A stretch of DNA of 64,000 nt from Lineus longissimus (Eukaryota; Nemertea; Pilidiophora; Heteronemertea; Lineidae). A model generated the notes under the pieces. That model did no database searches and had not been told where the DNA came from. It saw only the letters and a program-made list of their open reading frames with translations. Shown here in pieces: positions 28,601-41,258 of this stretch (position 1 is the stretch's first letter; every line of letters starts with the position of its first letter). The position numbers and the translations under genes are program-made. The stretch is taken from assembly GCF_910592395.1 (NCBI RefSeq), contig NC_088316.1:13144001-13208000 (forward strand), read 5' to 3'.

Positions 28601-31600
28601 GTCCAAAAACCCACAATCATGAGGTTCACAACATTATTTTGTAAAAACAATTTTTTTTGTAATAAAGAGCGCTCCTTGTATTAAAAACATAACAGGGTGT
28701 GGATGAACATGTATGCTGACGTAATAATTGGAATAAACATTTAAAACGAACAAATAGAGGATGAGAACCACTTCCATATCACCTGTCGTGAACTGCCACA
28801 CTTAGTTTAGATTTGATTCAGATTTAGTTTAATCGCTGAATTACAGCCACGTCCGCGGCGAAATCAAAGTAGGTGAGAACCTCAAACATAGGATTTGATG
28901 GGGTGGAAAGGTCTGTTTTTGTTAGTTTTTCCAAACGATTTGTAAATTATTTCACTTGATTGTACCGATATAATGAATCATTGACATGAATTTAGTTTAA
29001 TGAATTGGTCGTCTACTATTCATAACATTATTTAGCAGCCGACAAGGTATTTATTAAAGTGCAAAAAGTGTGAATAATGTACAATGAACGCCGCCAAGAA
29101 TGCCTTTGATAAAAATTTGAAAAAAAATTGACAAAAATGTTCCAGACTTTTTTTTGAAAGTTCTAAACATTTATTGAACTAACAATGATGTAACTCTGAT
29201 TTCATTCTTGCTCTCCGCGCTTTTTCGAACTCGAAAATAATGCGCAGCATTCACCATTTGTTCCCTGGATGCGCTTTGTTATGACTTTACCTTCTTTTTT
29301 CAGAATCAACCCATGGCCTCGTATTTGGCATCCCGTTGTCAAGGTGTCTTGCCAATGACCTTGACCACAGACGACGAAGGTCATTCTCGCTCCAGGAACG
29401 AAAGGACAGCCTTGACCTATCAAATAAGAACAGAGGTGCAAGGTATGCAAATGAAAATCTCATGTGACCTTTGGCAGGTTACGCTAATTCTATTGTAACG
29501 TCTATTGTCTGAGATCAAAACTCATAATTTAAAGTACAGTTTCTGGGGTCTATACCAGGGCATGCAAAACACGATTCACAGAAATGAAAGAATTTGGTCG
29601 TCTGCTTATACCAAGAATAAATGAATATTTACTCCTGCAAATACAATGTAACCACTCTTACAAATTACATTTACCACTATCGGTCCCACTACCGAGAAGA
29701 GCAAATTCAATTGCAGATAAAAATGAAGAATTTAACGATTTCCCAATGATGCAAATATATATCCACAAATGTAACGGATCACTGTCGGCATTGATCTGAG
29801 ATGGCCTTTCAGAACATTTTCCATTACACTATCTTTCATACAAACTTTCTTCCTTTTCGTGCGTGACTGCTGATCCCAATCCTGACAGTAACACTGATGA
29901 CAACTCGAAAGGTCTTTTTTCGAATCTGCAGTGCCGCTTTGTCTAAACAACGCCATATCACTAACCATTTGGTTGAGGCTTGTTTTATGATGTCAGGGCG
30001 CAACATAACCTTATCGCGAAGTGTGCTACGGGACATAATTGAATTACTCTCAGGTGTCAAGCCAGTCAGTACCTTAACATTTCTTCTCTACCAAGTCATG
30101 ATGTTTCCCTCGTGCGAGCGACACGTCTTTTCTACATAACTCGCCAGAGACGTACTTGAAATGGCATTCTGAAAAAATCGAAGTTGCCATTCACGCGATA
30201 GATGATGTTGGAGTTGTGTGTCAGATCGGGGTTATCATGCTGTGACATTTTCAAGGGAAAAAAATGCCTCCAAAGTATAATGGCGTAAGCATTATTACAT
30301 GGGGTAAAAAGGAAATTATGTGACAGAAATAGCTCACCGCAGACCAAGTTTTGATCCCTGAACGAAAAGTGACATCTTGTATTTCTTTGTGAAAAGACTA
30401 CTCTTTGCGAAACTTCGAGATCAAGGTTTAAATTTGAAAAGAGGAATTGATGAAATTTGTATCAGGTTGCATCTTTTCCTCAAATGTCACTTTGCTTAAT
30501 ATGGTTCAAATATTTTAAGTCCTTAAGAAAGACAATCAAAGCACTTTCTATTCGTTGAATGCTTATTTGGTCTTTGCGATCTCATCACCAGCATTCTTAA
30601 ATTATAACGCTTGTGTTTTTCCAAGTAATAGCCAGGCACCACCGCGATGCAACTCTGAACGGACTGTAGTCTCACCAGGCCATCCGCCATCAACTCTGAA
30701 CGGACTGTAGTCTCACCAGGCCATCCGCCATATTTTATCGCGGACTTCCATACACTCGCCGCAGAAGTCCGTGATTATATTCGTTACAACCCATGTCCTC
30801 ACATTATCCAAACGTTTTATTGTTGTTTCAGAAAATCCAGCAGTTCATCCATCAGCTCAACAGATAACCTCAGTCCGCACCTTGATAGGGTAAGTCAAGA
30901 GAATGCAAAAACACGGAGGACAAGCGCGTTACAAGCGTACCATGCTATACAGACAGAAATAACAGTCCAGTGGTTACGCTCTTTGTTATTAAGGGGGAAC
31001 AAGTAAACATTCTAATGCAGCTGGTGTATAGTCGATATGAAAACGTGCACGAAGTGGTATTGAAATGCATGTTCCATTTTTCAGGGGCCAATGTGTAATT
31101 GCGACTCCTTACCCCGCCGAGATAAACCCATGTGCCATGACCAGACGTCAGCGAGTACTAGTCTTATAGATGCCTTATCCCTTCACTCCACGTCGTCAGT
31201 ATCTAGGAGAGAGGACGCCAAGTCAACTATTGACCGTAGGAAAAGTTTGCTACCGTCAGTACCCCAGGTTCCAAACGTGGTCAACACGTGTTGTAAACAT
31301 TTAGAAACTTATGGTAAGTTATCAACGAATGTCGCAATTTAACGGCAGTTGATGTATTCATCCCCATTTGTCAAATCCACCGCCAACTTTTTGTGCCCTG
31401 GTAGAAAAACGCAACAGTATTTACATTGCTGTGTACATCTGTGTGCATCTATGTGCATCTCCGTCAAATTTCTACTCGGTGGGTCAGCTGAAAACCAATG
31501 GAACCAAGATGGCGTACGGCCGACGAAGTCGATGGATTACAACAGTAAACATGGCAAAGCCATGTAGCTATGCGTGAATCAATGCCTCAAAAGTAGTTTA

Positions 31601-34600
31601 CGTTCAGTTTCACCATTCAAATAGTCTACTAAAAATTTTTTAAATATTAGTTGATGTTGTTAAATCTATATAGTGAGGCTATTGCTACACCAACCCAAAT
31701 CATCGAAATCTTACGCGTGTTTTTTCTGTCAATTTACAGGTCTACAGACTCTGGGTATATTCAGAATAGGTAGTAGTAAAAAGAGGATAAAACAGGTAGG
31801 GCCAACCACGTATTTTTTAGGTACGGCAATATCTCAAGTCCATTTAGGCCAACCCGCTGTCATATTAAATCGGTCCTTCAATCGAGACCGTGCAGTAAGG
31901 ATAAAATGGACTATAATTCAATTGCATTTGTATAATGGCTCTGATTGTTCGTTGATTCAAGTTTGCCCGTGGCAAGATTAAAATACAGCGCTATATGGTG
32001 TTTACGAAACTGTAATTGCAGCTTCTTCAAATTTTGATTCGTCATGTAGAAGACAGCATCGCTTCGGGCAATTTCTATAGTGTTCCAAGGTCAAATTGAC
32101 GGCGAGCCGTTCGATGGAGGTTGAAGTGAGGGCAGCTCTGCCTTGGCAAAATCTCCTTGAGTTCAAAATACATGTAGTTAAAGATGGCGTATATCTTAAT
32201 AGTCTTTCAATTCGAGGACATTCATGTAAATGGCAAAGAGTAGATATTCTTTGGGGTTTCGTATTGTCTAAGGATGATGACCCCCAATTTATCTTCAAAT
32301 ACATCGCATACTTTCTTGTATTCCAGTTGCGCGAAGAATTTGACACTGGTAAAGAAGTGAAGTTAAACGAAGAACACAATCCTCACGACGTTGGTGCTTT
32401 ATTGAAAGAATTCTACAGGGACTTACCCGAACCCTTACTCACACGGGAGCTCTACTCGGCTTTTATAGCAACGAGGAGTAAGTCTTCATGACCAGTGTTT
32501 TTCAGCATTTTGTTCCTAAAGGATCCTACGTTACTATTCACTTAACAGTTCTCTGCTGCTTCCCAATGTCAGTTACATGTAATTTATTATACACCTCCCA
32601 GTCAGCCATTGTTGTTCTTTTCTTCTTCTTCTTCCTCCTCTTCTTTTTAAACTTTGTTGGAACCACGTTTAGATTACCGAGATAGGGAAGTGCAATGTGC
32701 TACAAATGTTAATAGCTAGCCTAAGTAATACTAGCAATGTCACTCATGTTTTGCTCCTTGGTGGATTGAGGCAGGTATTCCAGTCTCTGATCTCTGATAT
32801 TTGGGATCAAATTAAATGCAACCAAACAAACCCTTTTAGTCTACCTGGTTATATGAAAAAACTCTTTACTTGCAGAATTAAAGGATAAGCACCAGCAGAT
32901 CACCGCCTTGCAACTCCTGGTTGGCTTACTCCCAGTGCCGAATAGGGACACATTGTGGTCCCTGCTCAAGTTTCTCCATAAAGTCGCCGAACATTCCACA
33001 GACACTACGGATGAACAAGGCCACGTGGTAAGTTCTTCAGTCTCCCAAAGCCCTCATTTCATGGCTAACCAACAGCAATTGCCACTGCAAATCTTTCTTT
33101 GTTGCTTGTATTTTGTCTTCTTGTTATCAGAAAGGTACGCCCGTTGGATGTCCAGCAATCCTTTCACACTCTTACATGTAAGAATATGTCTGAGCTTTTG
33201 AAAAACTTTTGAAGTTTTTCATGATCAGCCAACACAAATATGCACCCTGGAGGGCGTTTTTGGTAGAAAAACCTTTATTGGATCAAATTTGACTTTGATT
33301 GTTTGAAAACTTGATCAGTTTCCCCGACTAAAGTTTCAATGATTTGCTATCACCAACTTAGGTTAAATTTCCATTGCAGTTATCGGGCAATAAAATGGAC
33401 GCTCACAACCTTGCCACCTTATTCGGCCCGAATATTCTCCACAAGGTGAAAGGCGGCGCAGGACAGGAGTTCCAAGTCGAGAGTTTGGACAGGGCAGAGG
33501 AGAGAAAGGAGATCATTGAGATCGTCAGAGATATGATCATGTTCAATACGAAGCTCTATGAGGTAGGTACAGACGGCGTTTCCACCATCCTGGCTATTAT
33601 TTTGAGTCTGGCCATTTATTTTTGACTACCTGGTTTAGACGAACAATTCAAAACGTGATTTGTTTCTTCAATAAGTCGACTGCCCTGGCGAGAGTATACC
33701 TATTACACTAGTCTTTTTCTAGAAGGGAAAAGTCCATTTACAATGCACTATGTTTGTTATATGGAGCTAGCAAGTTCACATCCTAATGTCGCCGAAAAGA
33801 ACCTGTTCGCTTCCGAGGACGAGTGTACTTGACCACCCTTTAATGTCAATAAAAATGGTAAATGGACTCTTCCCTGCCATAGAACACTTGTACCATTCAA
33901 ATCACTTAGTGAAAAAGCATTGACCTGATCAGCACCTTTTCTATCCACTGATGACTGCCTTACGTCATTTAATGGTGTCTTCTTATTCGCCCTCTCAGTG
34001 GTGAGACAACCAGGTCCAGATCTAGGTGATATCAAAGAGCCTTACCATGCTCACAGTTCGTCAGTATAACATGGCTAAGAATACGATCTGAACTAGCGCG
34101 GCGCCCCCGCCTCTTCAAGCTCGTTTAAACATAGCATAAATGTCTCGAAGACACCAAATGCTTAATGGGTACTCCTAATAATGACAACAACATGCTTGAC
34201 ATCCCCCATCCATAACCTCCTCGCGCGATACCTCATCGCTTCATTTGACTCCACTTAGGGGGAAAAATTAGATTTTATTCCATCTTTATTGAAAGTGACA
34301 GCGTAACATGGCACCTTGGCCAATGATGTGAGCTGTATAGTAACAGGATCAATGGAGGAGTAATGAAGAATAAATTCGGTTACTTTGTGTGCTAAAAGCA
34401 ACTTAGTTGTAGCTAGTTGCTGTGATGGGTAAACAAGCTAAAGAGGTTAGGGGCCGTTCAGTAAATGGTTTTTGCTTATACGTCTTATACCGTTTGCGTC
34501 TTCATCACAAGAATCTCAAGTAATAATACGCTTCAGAAATGGTTGCAGTTTGTTTAACCTTTGCTTATATAGGGTTCGTTATGTGTGTTCCTAAAAGCGT

Positions 34601-37600
34601 CTTTTATTCCTTAATCTAACCTCGAACTCCATACCACAAATATTTTGACTATAGTCAAAATATTTGTCAGATATTTCCTCTATGGAGATATTTCGTCAAA
34701 ATGCTCAGAATGACCTTCAGAATCTGGACGCGAAAAATCTTCTGTTCGCTATTTTTACTACATGTAGGCCTATGTCTTGCTGTTGCATGGTCTTCCGTCG
34801 CCAGTATCACCCTCAGTGCACCGAAAGGCCAAGGACTTCCACTTGCTAAAAATGTGTAGATTCGTTCATAAAAGGTGCAGACAGAGTCGAAGAATGCATC
34901 ATATATGACGAGGATTCGTTCATAAAACATGTTTATGAAGTCTAGAAATCAGGAAGCAAGGAGTAAGGGGAGGAAAGAATGTTGTTGCGCCTACATGTTA
35001 CAATTTCTAAGTCTAGACGAGCAAATTAGTCCTTCATTGCTATACCGCTGTAGGGTGGTTGTAATGTGGCCATTAGTCTTACGCGTGCAAGTACATGTAG
35101 GTATAAGATTTATGTTTACTGTCCAAGAATGTCAGTGCCTTGTGAGTTTGAGGAACGAACAGCAAGGAATGCATTGAGCGAGCGTGATGGCTTTACCTGG
35201 CTCAAATGATATACCATTGGCTGAAAGAGTTACAGTTCTCAACATCACTGTGCACAGGGATACACTGCTACACTGCCGGGAGAAGAGTCCATTGATCATA
35301 GTCTTTGTTATGCAGGGTTTGACAGGACCACCCGGACGTCTCGGCGGTATATACATGTACATGTACAGTATATACATTGGGGGCATTGAAATGAGCACTT
35401 CTTCACCCTAAATAACAAAGAGTATGGCCAATGGACTGTTCTTCGTGTCGTTTCTTGCTGTGGCTCGCTTGTCAGCAGTTTACCAGTCAAATACGGCAAC
35501 AATCCCCAGGGATCCTTGCTAGTGACTGTATACATATACCAATATGCACTCGTTATTCGTTTGCACTGGACAATGCATGGAAATATCATGCTTGGCTGAT
35601 CGAGTTTCGAATCATTGTTTTTTGATGATAAAAAGTCTTTGAACCATTTTTCTTCTGCCAATCTCGTCCATTATAGTAATCCATAGGAGTGAGGATGATG
35701 AGCAGATGCATAGTTAAATATTTCACTTCTGCGTAACTCTTTAAAACAGGCGAACCAATCAGCTGATAGCTATACAATGGGGAATAGGGTTAGCGTGACT
35801 GTCTGATCTATCTATCATCATAGCCAGTTAGAAAATAGCAAGAAAAACTTTGTACTTCCAGAGGCACGCAACGCGACGACTTCTGGTTAAGGTGGCATGC
35901 CATGACCAAAGAAGCGATTTCTGTCGCTGCGACCTGCGACGTAGCCATGACAACATGTTGATTGATTGCGGTTCAACCAATCGACGGCGGTTTCCAAATT
36001 ACAATCGGACCAAAAAACGTATTTCTTCAAGTAGTATGTTTTTGCTACGGCGCAGGTCGCACGTATAGAAATCGCTCGTCACGTAAGCGCTTGCCGGCCG
36101 ATAATTCGGTGGATGAAAGCAGTTTCGATAGGCCGTGACCTACATGAATGTTGAAACCATCGCCTGATATTATTCTGCTCAGTGTATCGTAAATGTATCA
36201 CTTCCAGTTTATGTTGGCTTCATGTAGAAAAGACGGCCCAGAGCTGGCTACATGATATACGTTGAAATAACCTTGGGCTTCAAATTCCCTCCTACGTATT
36301 GGCTCGTAATATATTGGAACACTGCTAACAGGAACAGCAATAAATTCACTTTTTGCTTAAAAATAGAACAAGAAAATCCTCTTATTCATCTAAACAATGT
36401 GTGTATGTATGCGAATACTGTAGGTAAAAGTTATGCATTCGGGGCTTATTCATGCGACGTCGAGTACAAACACTAGCTTGCATTAAGAGAAATCGCTAAA
36501 ACTAATAGACTAAAAATAAAACTTTGAAATCAGGAAATAGCATATCAATAAGCGGAAACCAAAATATGATTACCTTGGGGTAGTTATTGGGAGAGAGCGT
36601 GTCCTTGATTTAGGCGAAATGGCAATATAAACAGCACACGAAAGTCGTTGCTGCTGTGCGCCCTCTCTGTACTGCGCACAAATACATGTACGTTAACATG
36701 GGCTCTTTCTTATTTAAAAAAAACTGATTTGTTCAGTTGTAATTTTTTATAAAATATTGAGGTCCCAATATTGAGTCCGGTAAAAAGCTTAAAAGAGCTC
36801 TCCAGATCCCATGGCACAAAATTGACGCATTCGCCCAAAGAGGTTGTTGTTGTTGTCAACCAAGACTAACTCCACGCCAACCGGGTTGCGGGTTAAATGT
36901 AGCGGCGTGAACACTTCGTTAGAGATCACTATCGTTATACTAGATGATGAAAATATGTCTTTATCATTACAGGTTCCTAGTGACCTCCATGATGATGTGC
37001 TGAAGGCGCTCGTCGAAAACAATCCGGACGGTCTTGACTTCCTCTTGAAAAGGAAATGCGACGACATGCAAATTACGTGAGTAACTAATATGCAAAAGAT
37101 ATTTATCGAATTCAGTAGTAACTCAGATAACGGCAAATAAATCCGTGAAAATGGTAAATAGAAAATGATGCAAAATTTTGGTCAAAGGAAAACGGCATGG
37201 ACCCAAGTCTTGGTACGGGTTAAGATTAAGCCATACCTATAATTTCCAAAGAAACCTTAGATATGGTCTATTCTGCCTTAAGTCAAAACGGCCATCATCA
37301 AACTAACAGCAAAAACATCAACGGACTTTGAAATAATTCATTTTTAAAAGTTATGTAGTTGAAATTATGATTTAACCATTGAGAAGCACTGACAAGAATG
37401 TCGTTGTTCTTGACAACTGATTCACTACGTTTAAAATCATACATAATTCTGTCTCTTTACAGTATTGAAATCGAACCTGATACGTCTAGTGGCGTATACG
37501 ATGAATGCGATTCGCCACCACTAACAGCCTCCCCGGCGCCGAAACGCGAGGGCAACAAAATCCGAACACTCAGCGACGCAATTTCCATGATCCACCATCA

Positions 37601-38321
37601 CAAGCCTCTTCGGTCGACCTGCAGCGACGCCGTGGTCCAAGCGCAGAAATCGCGACCGCGCGACTACCTGACTGTCCCTTCGCGGAATAACTACAGGCGC
37701 AGTATGCCTGACCCTAGTGTACTAGTGACACAGAACTACTCTGGGTCGGACAACCTACCCACTCGATCTGCCTCGGAGAAAGCTCCGAGTAATAAATCGT
37801 TGGTTTCGTCTTCAAGTATCGTAAGAACTAATTCCAGCCCGGTTGTGCTGCGCCGGCAACAACAACAACAACGGAAACAAGCAAATCTGACTGTCGAAAC
37901 CAGTAACCTGGATGATGACATGACGACGTGTGGTTACGGTAGTCGATCGCCATTGCGTGGATCTTCGAACAGTGTATGTTATCCGCAGAGCCCGACAAAG
38001 TCTGCTTTGGCTTCGGGGTCGAGTGGGTCCCTTCAACGTAACATGCAGAGATGGTCACTTGCAACGCCGCCTAGTAGCGGTTCAACGACCCCACAATCTC
38101 CCCGTGTTTTAAGTCCGGATCACAAAGCTACATCCTCAACGCAGAGGCCTTTGGGATTTTTCCCAGCAGGGAATGTAACTGATGCGCGTGCGCAGAGTGC
38201 AAGTTTGGGAAGAAAAAGTGCCTCACCGGAATGGCAACAAGACGAATGGCAGCAGTGGGAAAATAGTTCGTCAAAACGGCCCGTGCCAGAAAAGTCGATT
38301 GAGCAGGAGACGCTGGTGTGA
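13648..38321 (+). CDS. ARHGAP6: Rho GTPase-activating protein 6 orthologue (12 exons, 1126 aa)
   Basis: Exons: 13648-14817, 25547-25703, 28063-28185, 29304-29442, 30832-30889, 31085-31313, 31740-31795, 32327-32477, 32876-33027, 33380-33562, 36973-37076 and 37463-38321. Lengths and phases join into one 1126-codon frame. The protein should raise GTP hydrolysis by Rho-family GTPases and act on the actin cytoskeleton. Exon 1 encodes a low-complexity Ser-rich region of 390 aa. Exon 2 has a conserved [10 protein letters not shown] segment and exon 4 has [13 protein letters not shown], both matching vertebrate ARHGAP6. The RhoGAP domain spans about residues 605-806. Its arginine finger is R634 in [11 protein letters not shown], followed by [19 protein letters not shown] and [11 protein letters not shown]. 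The C-terminus DEWQQWE...ETLV matches vertebrate ARHGAP6 and ends in a class I PDZ-binding motif. An in-frame stop lies 12 bases upstream of the ATG; M5 is an alternative start. The exon 3 donor (GTTTGT) is weak. The protein is somewhat longer than the human one. Confidence 0.92.
14848..14895. repeat. Three tandem 16-bp units just inside ARHGAP6 intron 1
   Basis: ATATCTTAATTGATAA is followed immediately by two copies of ATATCTTAATTGGTAA. The array begins 31 bases after the exon 1 donor. It is a short AT-rich minisatellite. Confidence 0.85.
21712..21783 (-). tRNA. tRNA-Glu: tRNA-Glu (anticodon TTC)
   Basis: On the minus strand the 72-base gene starts TCCCATATGGTCTAGCGG and ends CGACTCCCGGTGTGGGAA. 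The seven-base acceptor stem pairs with one T-G wobble. The anticodon stem is TCTGG/CCAGG around the loop CTTTCAC, giving anticodon TTC. The A box (TGGTCTAGCGG) and B box (GGTTCGACTCC) are intact. CCA is not encoded, as expected for a nuclear eukaryotic tRNA. It lies antisense within ARHGAP6 intron 1 and is intronless. Confidence 0.95.
27717..28000. repeat. Degenerate tandem duplication, period about 171 bp, in ARHGAP6 intron 2
   Basis: CCACTCGAGAGGGATC at 27717 recurs as CCACTCGAGACGGATC at 27888. In both copies it is followed by a GCAGTCGT...GCTACT word and, further on, by a GTATGT...CGGCC word. The copies have diverged clearly. No coding potential was seen. Confidence 0.6.
30650..30731. 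repeat. Perfect 41-bp tandem duplication in ARHGAP6 intron 4
   Basis: The 41 bases from 30650 to 30690 are repeated without a mismatch at 30691-30731. The unit begins CAACTCTGAACGGACTGTAG and ends CCATCCGCCAT. Its perfect identity suggests a recent event, or an assembly duplication. It ends about 100 bases before exon 5. Confidence 0.95.
33185..33330. mobile_element. Remnant of the CACTCTTA inverted-repeat element family (ARHGAP6 intron 9)
   Basis: The stretch GAGCTTTTGAAAAACTTTTG, then GTTTTTC, CCAACACAAATATGCA and further TTGAAAAC words match the internal sequence of the element at 54843-55091, read in reverse complement. The terminal repeats are not recognisable, so this is a decayed or partial copy. 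Confidence 0.5.
34636..34667. repeat. Perfect 32-bp palindrome in ARHGAP6 intron 10
   Basis: The 32 bases are their own reverse complement with no spacer: the left half reads ACAAATATTTTGACTA and the right half is its exact complement. It could form a cruciform or a dimer-binding site. The flanking bases do not extend the symmetry. Confidence 0.95.
35913..36076. mobile_element. Small inverted-repeat element (MITE-like) in ARHGAP6 intron 10
   Basis: Two 33-base arms, 35913-35945 and 36044-36076, face each other. Both begin AGCGATTTCT at their outer ends and share GCGACCTGCG and GTAGC further in, with about five mismatches in the outer 26 bases. The whole element is 164 bp and has no coding capacity. 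I could not recognise a target-site duplication. Its size and arms fit a non-autonomous DNA transposon; the superfamily is undetermined. Confidence 0.6.
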
Positions 38322-39192
38322 TGAGATCATATCATATGTTGTGTCACGTGATTTGGGTATTCTTTTTTGGACAAAGCATTTCGACGGCATTACTGTGTGT
38401 TCCAAAAACGATGCCTGACTTGTAAATATGTTTAAAACTATCGGGAGACATTTTTGTCTCGTAATCTCAGGAAACACTCAACATTATCTTACACTAAAAG
38501 ACTAGTGCACCAACTGTATTCTTCTTATCATTTTGATTGGTAATTTCTCCTCTTGACGCCATCATTATAATACTTTACTCTGCGGCAAAATAAGGATACT
38601 TGCTTGGTAACTATGTAGTACGAAATATCCAGGACTAAGTGGGGGTACAATGCGTCATATGTCAAGCTATGGTTTGCCAGAGCGGCGTACTTTCGAAGGA
38701 AATCGCCTTCGGTACCATCTGCGAGTCGGGCGTAGCATGTACATCGCCGCGCCATCTCTTGCATGGGGCGCCTCAATTGGGGCGTTGGTGCCTTGGCGCG
38801 GATGCGCAGAAGTTGCTGATCATTCAGGTTGTTTGCTGGTGCAGGAGGAACTCGATTAAAAAACACTATATTCAGGATTGAGGGTCAAGCAGCTGCAGAG
38901 CGTAAAATCTTGTAATTCAATGTATAACGTTGATGTGTTTTACTAAATTTTATTGTCGATTGCAGATTTTGATGTGCTAGGTCTTACTACAAACATGTGC
39001 TGTTTAGTTTTCTAGGTTTCATGGAAGTATGAACTGTGTTTGACGAATGGATTGGTTTACCCCAGTTGTGTGGGCCAAGTGCAGAAAGAGGACACCAGAC
39101 GTATACGTCACGGCTATAACGCCGTTCGTACATCAGTTATTCTGTACATGTACGTGACTGCAAGTATAGATCCGGCCATACTTGATGACTGG

Positions 39193-39215
39193 AATGTACA
39201 TGTAACATGTACATT
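39193..39215. repeat. Perfect inverted repeat, 11-bp arms, 1-bp centre
   Basis: AATGTACATGT, a central A and ACATGTACATT form an exact inverted repeat built on the TACATGTA octamer that is common across the window. It lies about 870 bases after the ARHGAP6 stop codon. Confidence 0.9.
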
Positions 39216-39699
39216 TGCTATGGGTATTTGCACTCAGTGTGTCCTTCTTGGGGTAAAAGGACCGGTGCACATTATCAAAATACACTTTTATAACACACTG
39301 TAGTACACTGGCCATCCCGTGAATGGTCACACTTTCAGTGGTTTGGCTTATACATGTAGATAACGCAAAGCATAATCATAAAATAGTTCAGAATATAAAT
39401 GTTATTATGACGTGTACATATCTATACAGTGTATGGTGTACGATATTTCTTAAGAGGCTGCATTTATTGTCCAGCATAAACGCCAAACGTGCTTTAAGTA
39501 TTAGCTATTTCAGATTGTAAATATGTTGTATTTTCACAAAAGACTTTCTGTCACGTAAATCAGTGTATAAAAATGATTATATCAAGTGTTTGTCAGCGCA
39601 GATGCTTTGGCAAAGCACAACTTCTGCCTATATTCACCACTGTATGGACGGCAGCAGCGTTGTGGTAGAGTTGGTGATTGCCTTGTAACTTGTCTAGTT

Positions 39700-39733
39700 G
39701 GTTATACCAAGAATTTTAATACTTGGTATAACC
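39700..39733. repeat. Stem-loop, 12-bp perfect arms, 10-base loop
   Basis: GGTTATACCAAG at 39700-39711 is the exact reverse complement of CTTGGTATAACC at 39722-39733, separated by ten AT-rich bases. If the ARHGAP6 3' UTR reaches this far, the transcript would carry a stable hairpin. It is not followed by a poly-T tract. Confidence 0.85.
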
Positions 39734-41252
39734 TTCTTTCTTCCATGCTTCGTCGTTCGTAGGGTTTGCCAAAACTGCCTATTATCATTGCTTGCCAATT
39801 CTCTCGTTTTTGTCTCGTGTGTTTTGGTTATGATTGCGATTTATGGGCGTGTTTCGAGGTAATGTCGAGATATAAGTTACATTTCTTCTCTTTAGAGGGC
39901 GTTAAATGCTATACAATTCCAAACTGTGCAGAGTTTGGAAGATGTCTGGGTGCATTTTTTATGCTTTTCCCGATCCGCCGTCTGTACAATATGAACACGG
40001 TAAACTACGTCTCGAGACACTCCTTGTTTATGTTCAGTGTGAATGCCGGGTGAATGAGAACGATAAGACTGGGTGGGTGTAATCGCGTTGTGCAATGTAT
40101 CGTTTTGAGTGTGTGTCAGCAGATCCGACCTAGAATGTATGAGGCGTTTTGCACCCCTTTTCAATTTGCTTTAGCCATGGTTTTCTGCCTTGATCGATTC
40201 ACAGGCCGTTCCCAAACTCCCTCGCTCGAGATTGTGTCGGTATCGGGAGAATGATGATGTTGCTTGCATCCTAAAGCCTGTCCATCTCCGAATGGCGGCC
40301 AGCCCGTCATCCATCAGACCGATGGAATTCACGACTGGCACAGTGTGATTGTGGTGTGTCCGTTGCGGAGTGCAATTTCACATAAGCCTGCAACAGCCTG
40401 ATATGTGTGTTTGGCTCTGTTGTAACCAGAACGGAAGGAGAATGAAAGTATAGGCTAATAAAAACAGAGTAAAATATGTTCAGTAAATTGGAAAATTGTG
40501 GTCGAGTGAGAGACGGAATCTTTTAAATGTGTTCTCGGCCCCATGTGTGTGTTGACATCAACTGGCGCGTGGTTCTGTACTCTAACTCCCACGCTGGAGT
40601 GTTTGAATGAAAGGAGCTCGCGGTGATCATGGGTGAATGTGGGAAAGTAACAGGCTAATATTGTCCACCTATAAAAATCATCGTATAACGAGAAATTACG
40701 TAATAATGCATTCTACTTATCAATTTACTGACGATGGATACATTTAAGCCAGCATTTCAAAGAAATCGCCAGCACGATAATGAGTGCCTTTATTCACGTG
40801 ACATGATGCGAGTCCACCTGATTATTTCGGCGTCAGCGGAACACAATAAAATCGGGATATGACCATTAAACTGATAAGGGGGGTCGGCAGGCTGATCTGG
40901 CGCCCCTAATAAACATTTCCCGATTGTATCATGTCCGCTAATGAAGTGGAACCAACCGGACGACTGACTATGCGTGTTCTGTTAATTGAATTACCGCACT
41001 GATAAATATCTGATAGAAGAGAAATTATCATTGCAGGCGATGTGCATTGCTTACATATTTTATTTTCTGTATTTAATAGTGGGTTGCCCTTGTACCTAAG
41101 TAGAATACTCTTAATATGTTAACATGTTTAACAAGGCACTACGACATTTGGCAACTACGTGTATATTATGAATAAACATGGACAATGTATGTGAAGTGTA
41201 CATTGGTAAAGTTGATCAAGACATAATTATTGTTAAAGATATTTAATGCTGG

Positions 41253-41258
41253 AATAAA
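41253..41258 (+). terminator. Candidate poly(A) signal for ARHGAP6
   Basis: AATAAA lies in an AT-rich stretch about 2.9 kb beyond the stop codon, with another AATAAA at 41171. No strong signal closer to the stop codon was picked out. Which site is used cannot be told from sequence. Confidence 0.3.

Noticed and set aside
29304-29435. Earlier donor (GTGCAAG) for ARHGAP6 exon 4
   Set aside because: It would put exon 5 in a frame without similarity. The donor after 29442 (GTATGC) gives the Ser-rich frame that resembles the vertebrate protein.
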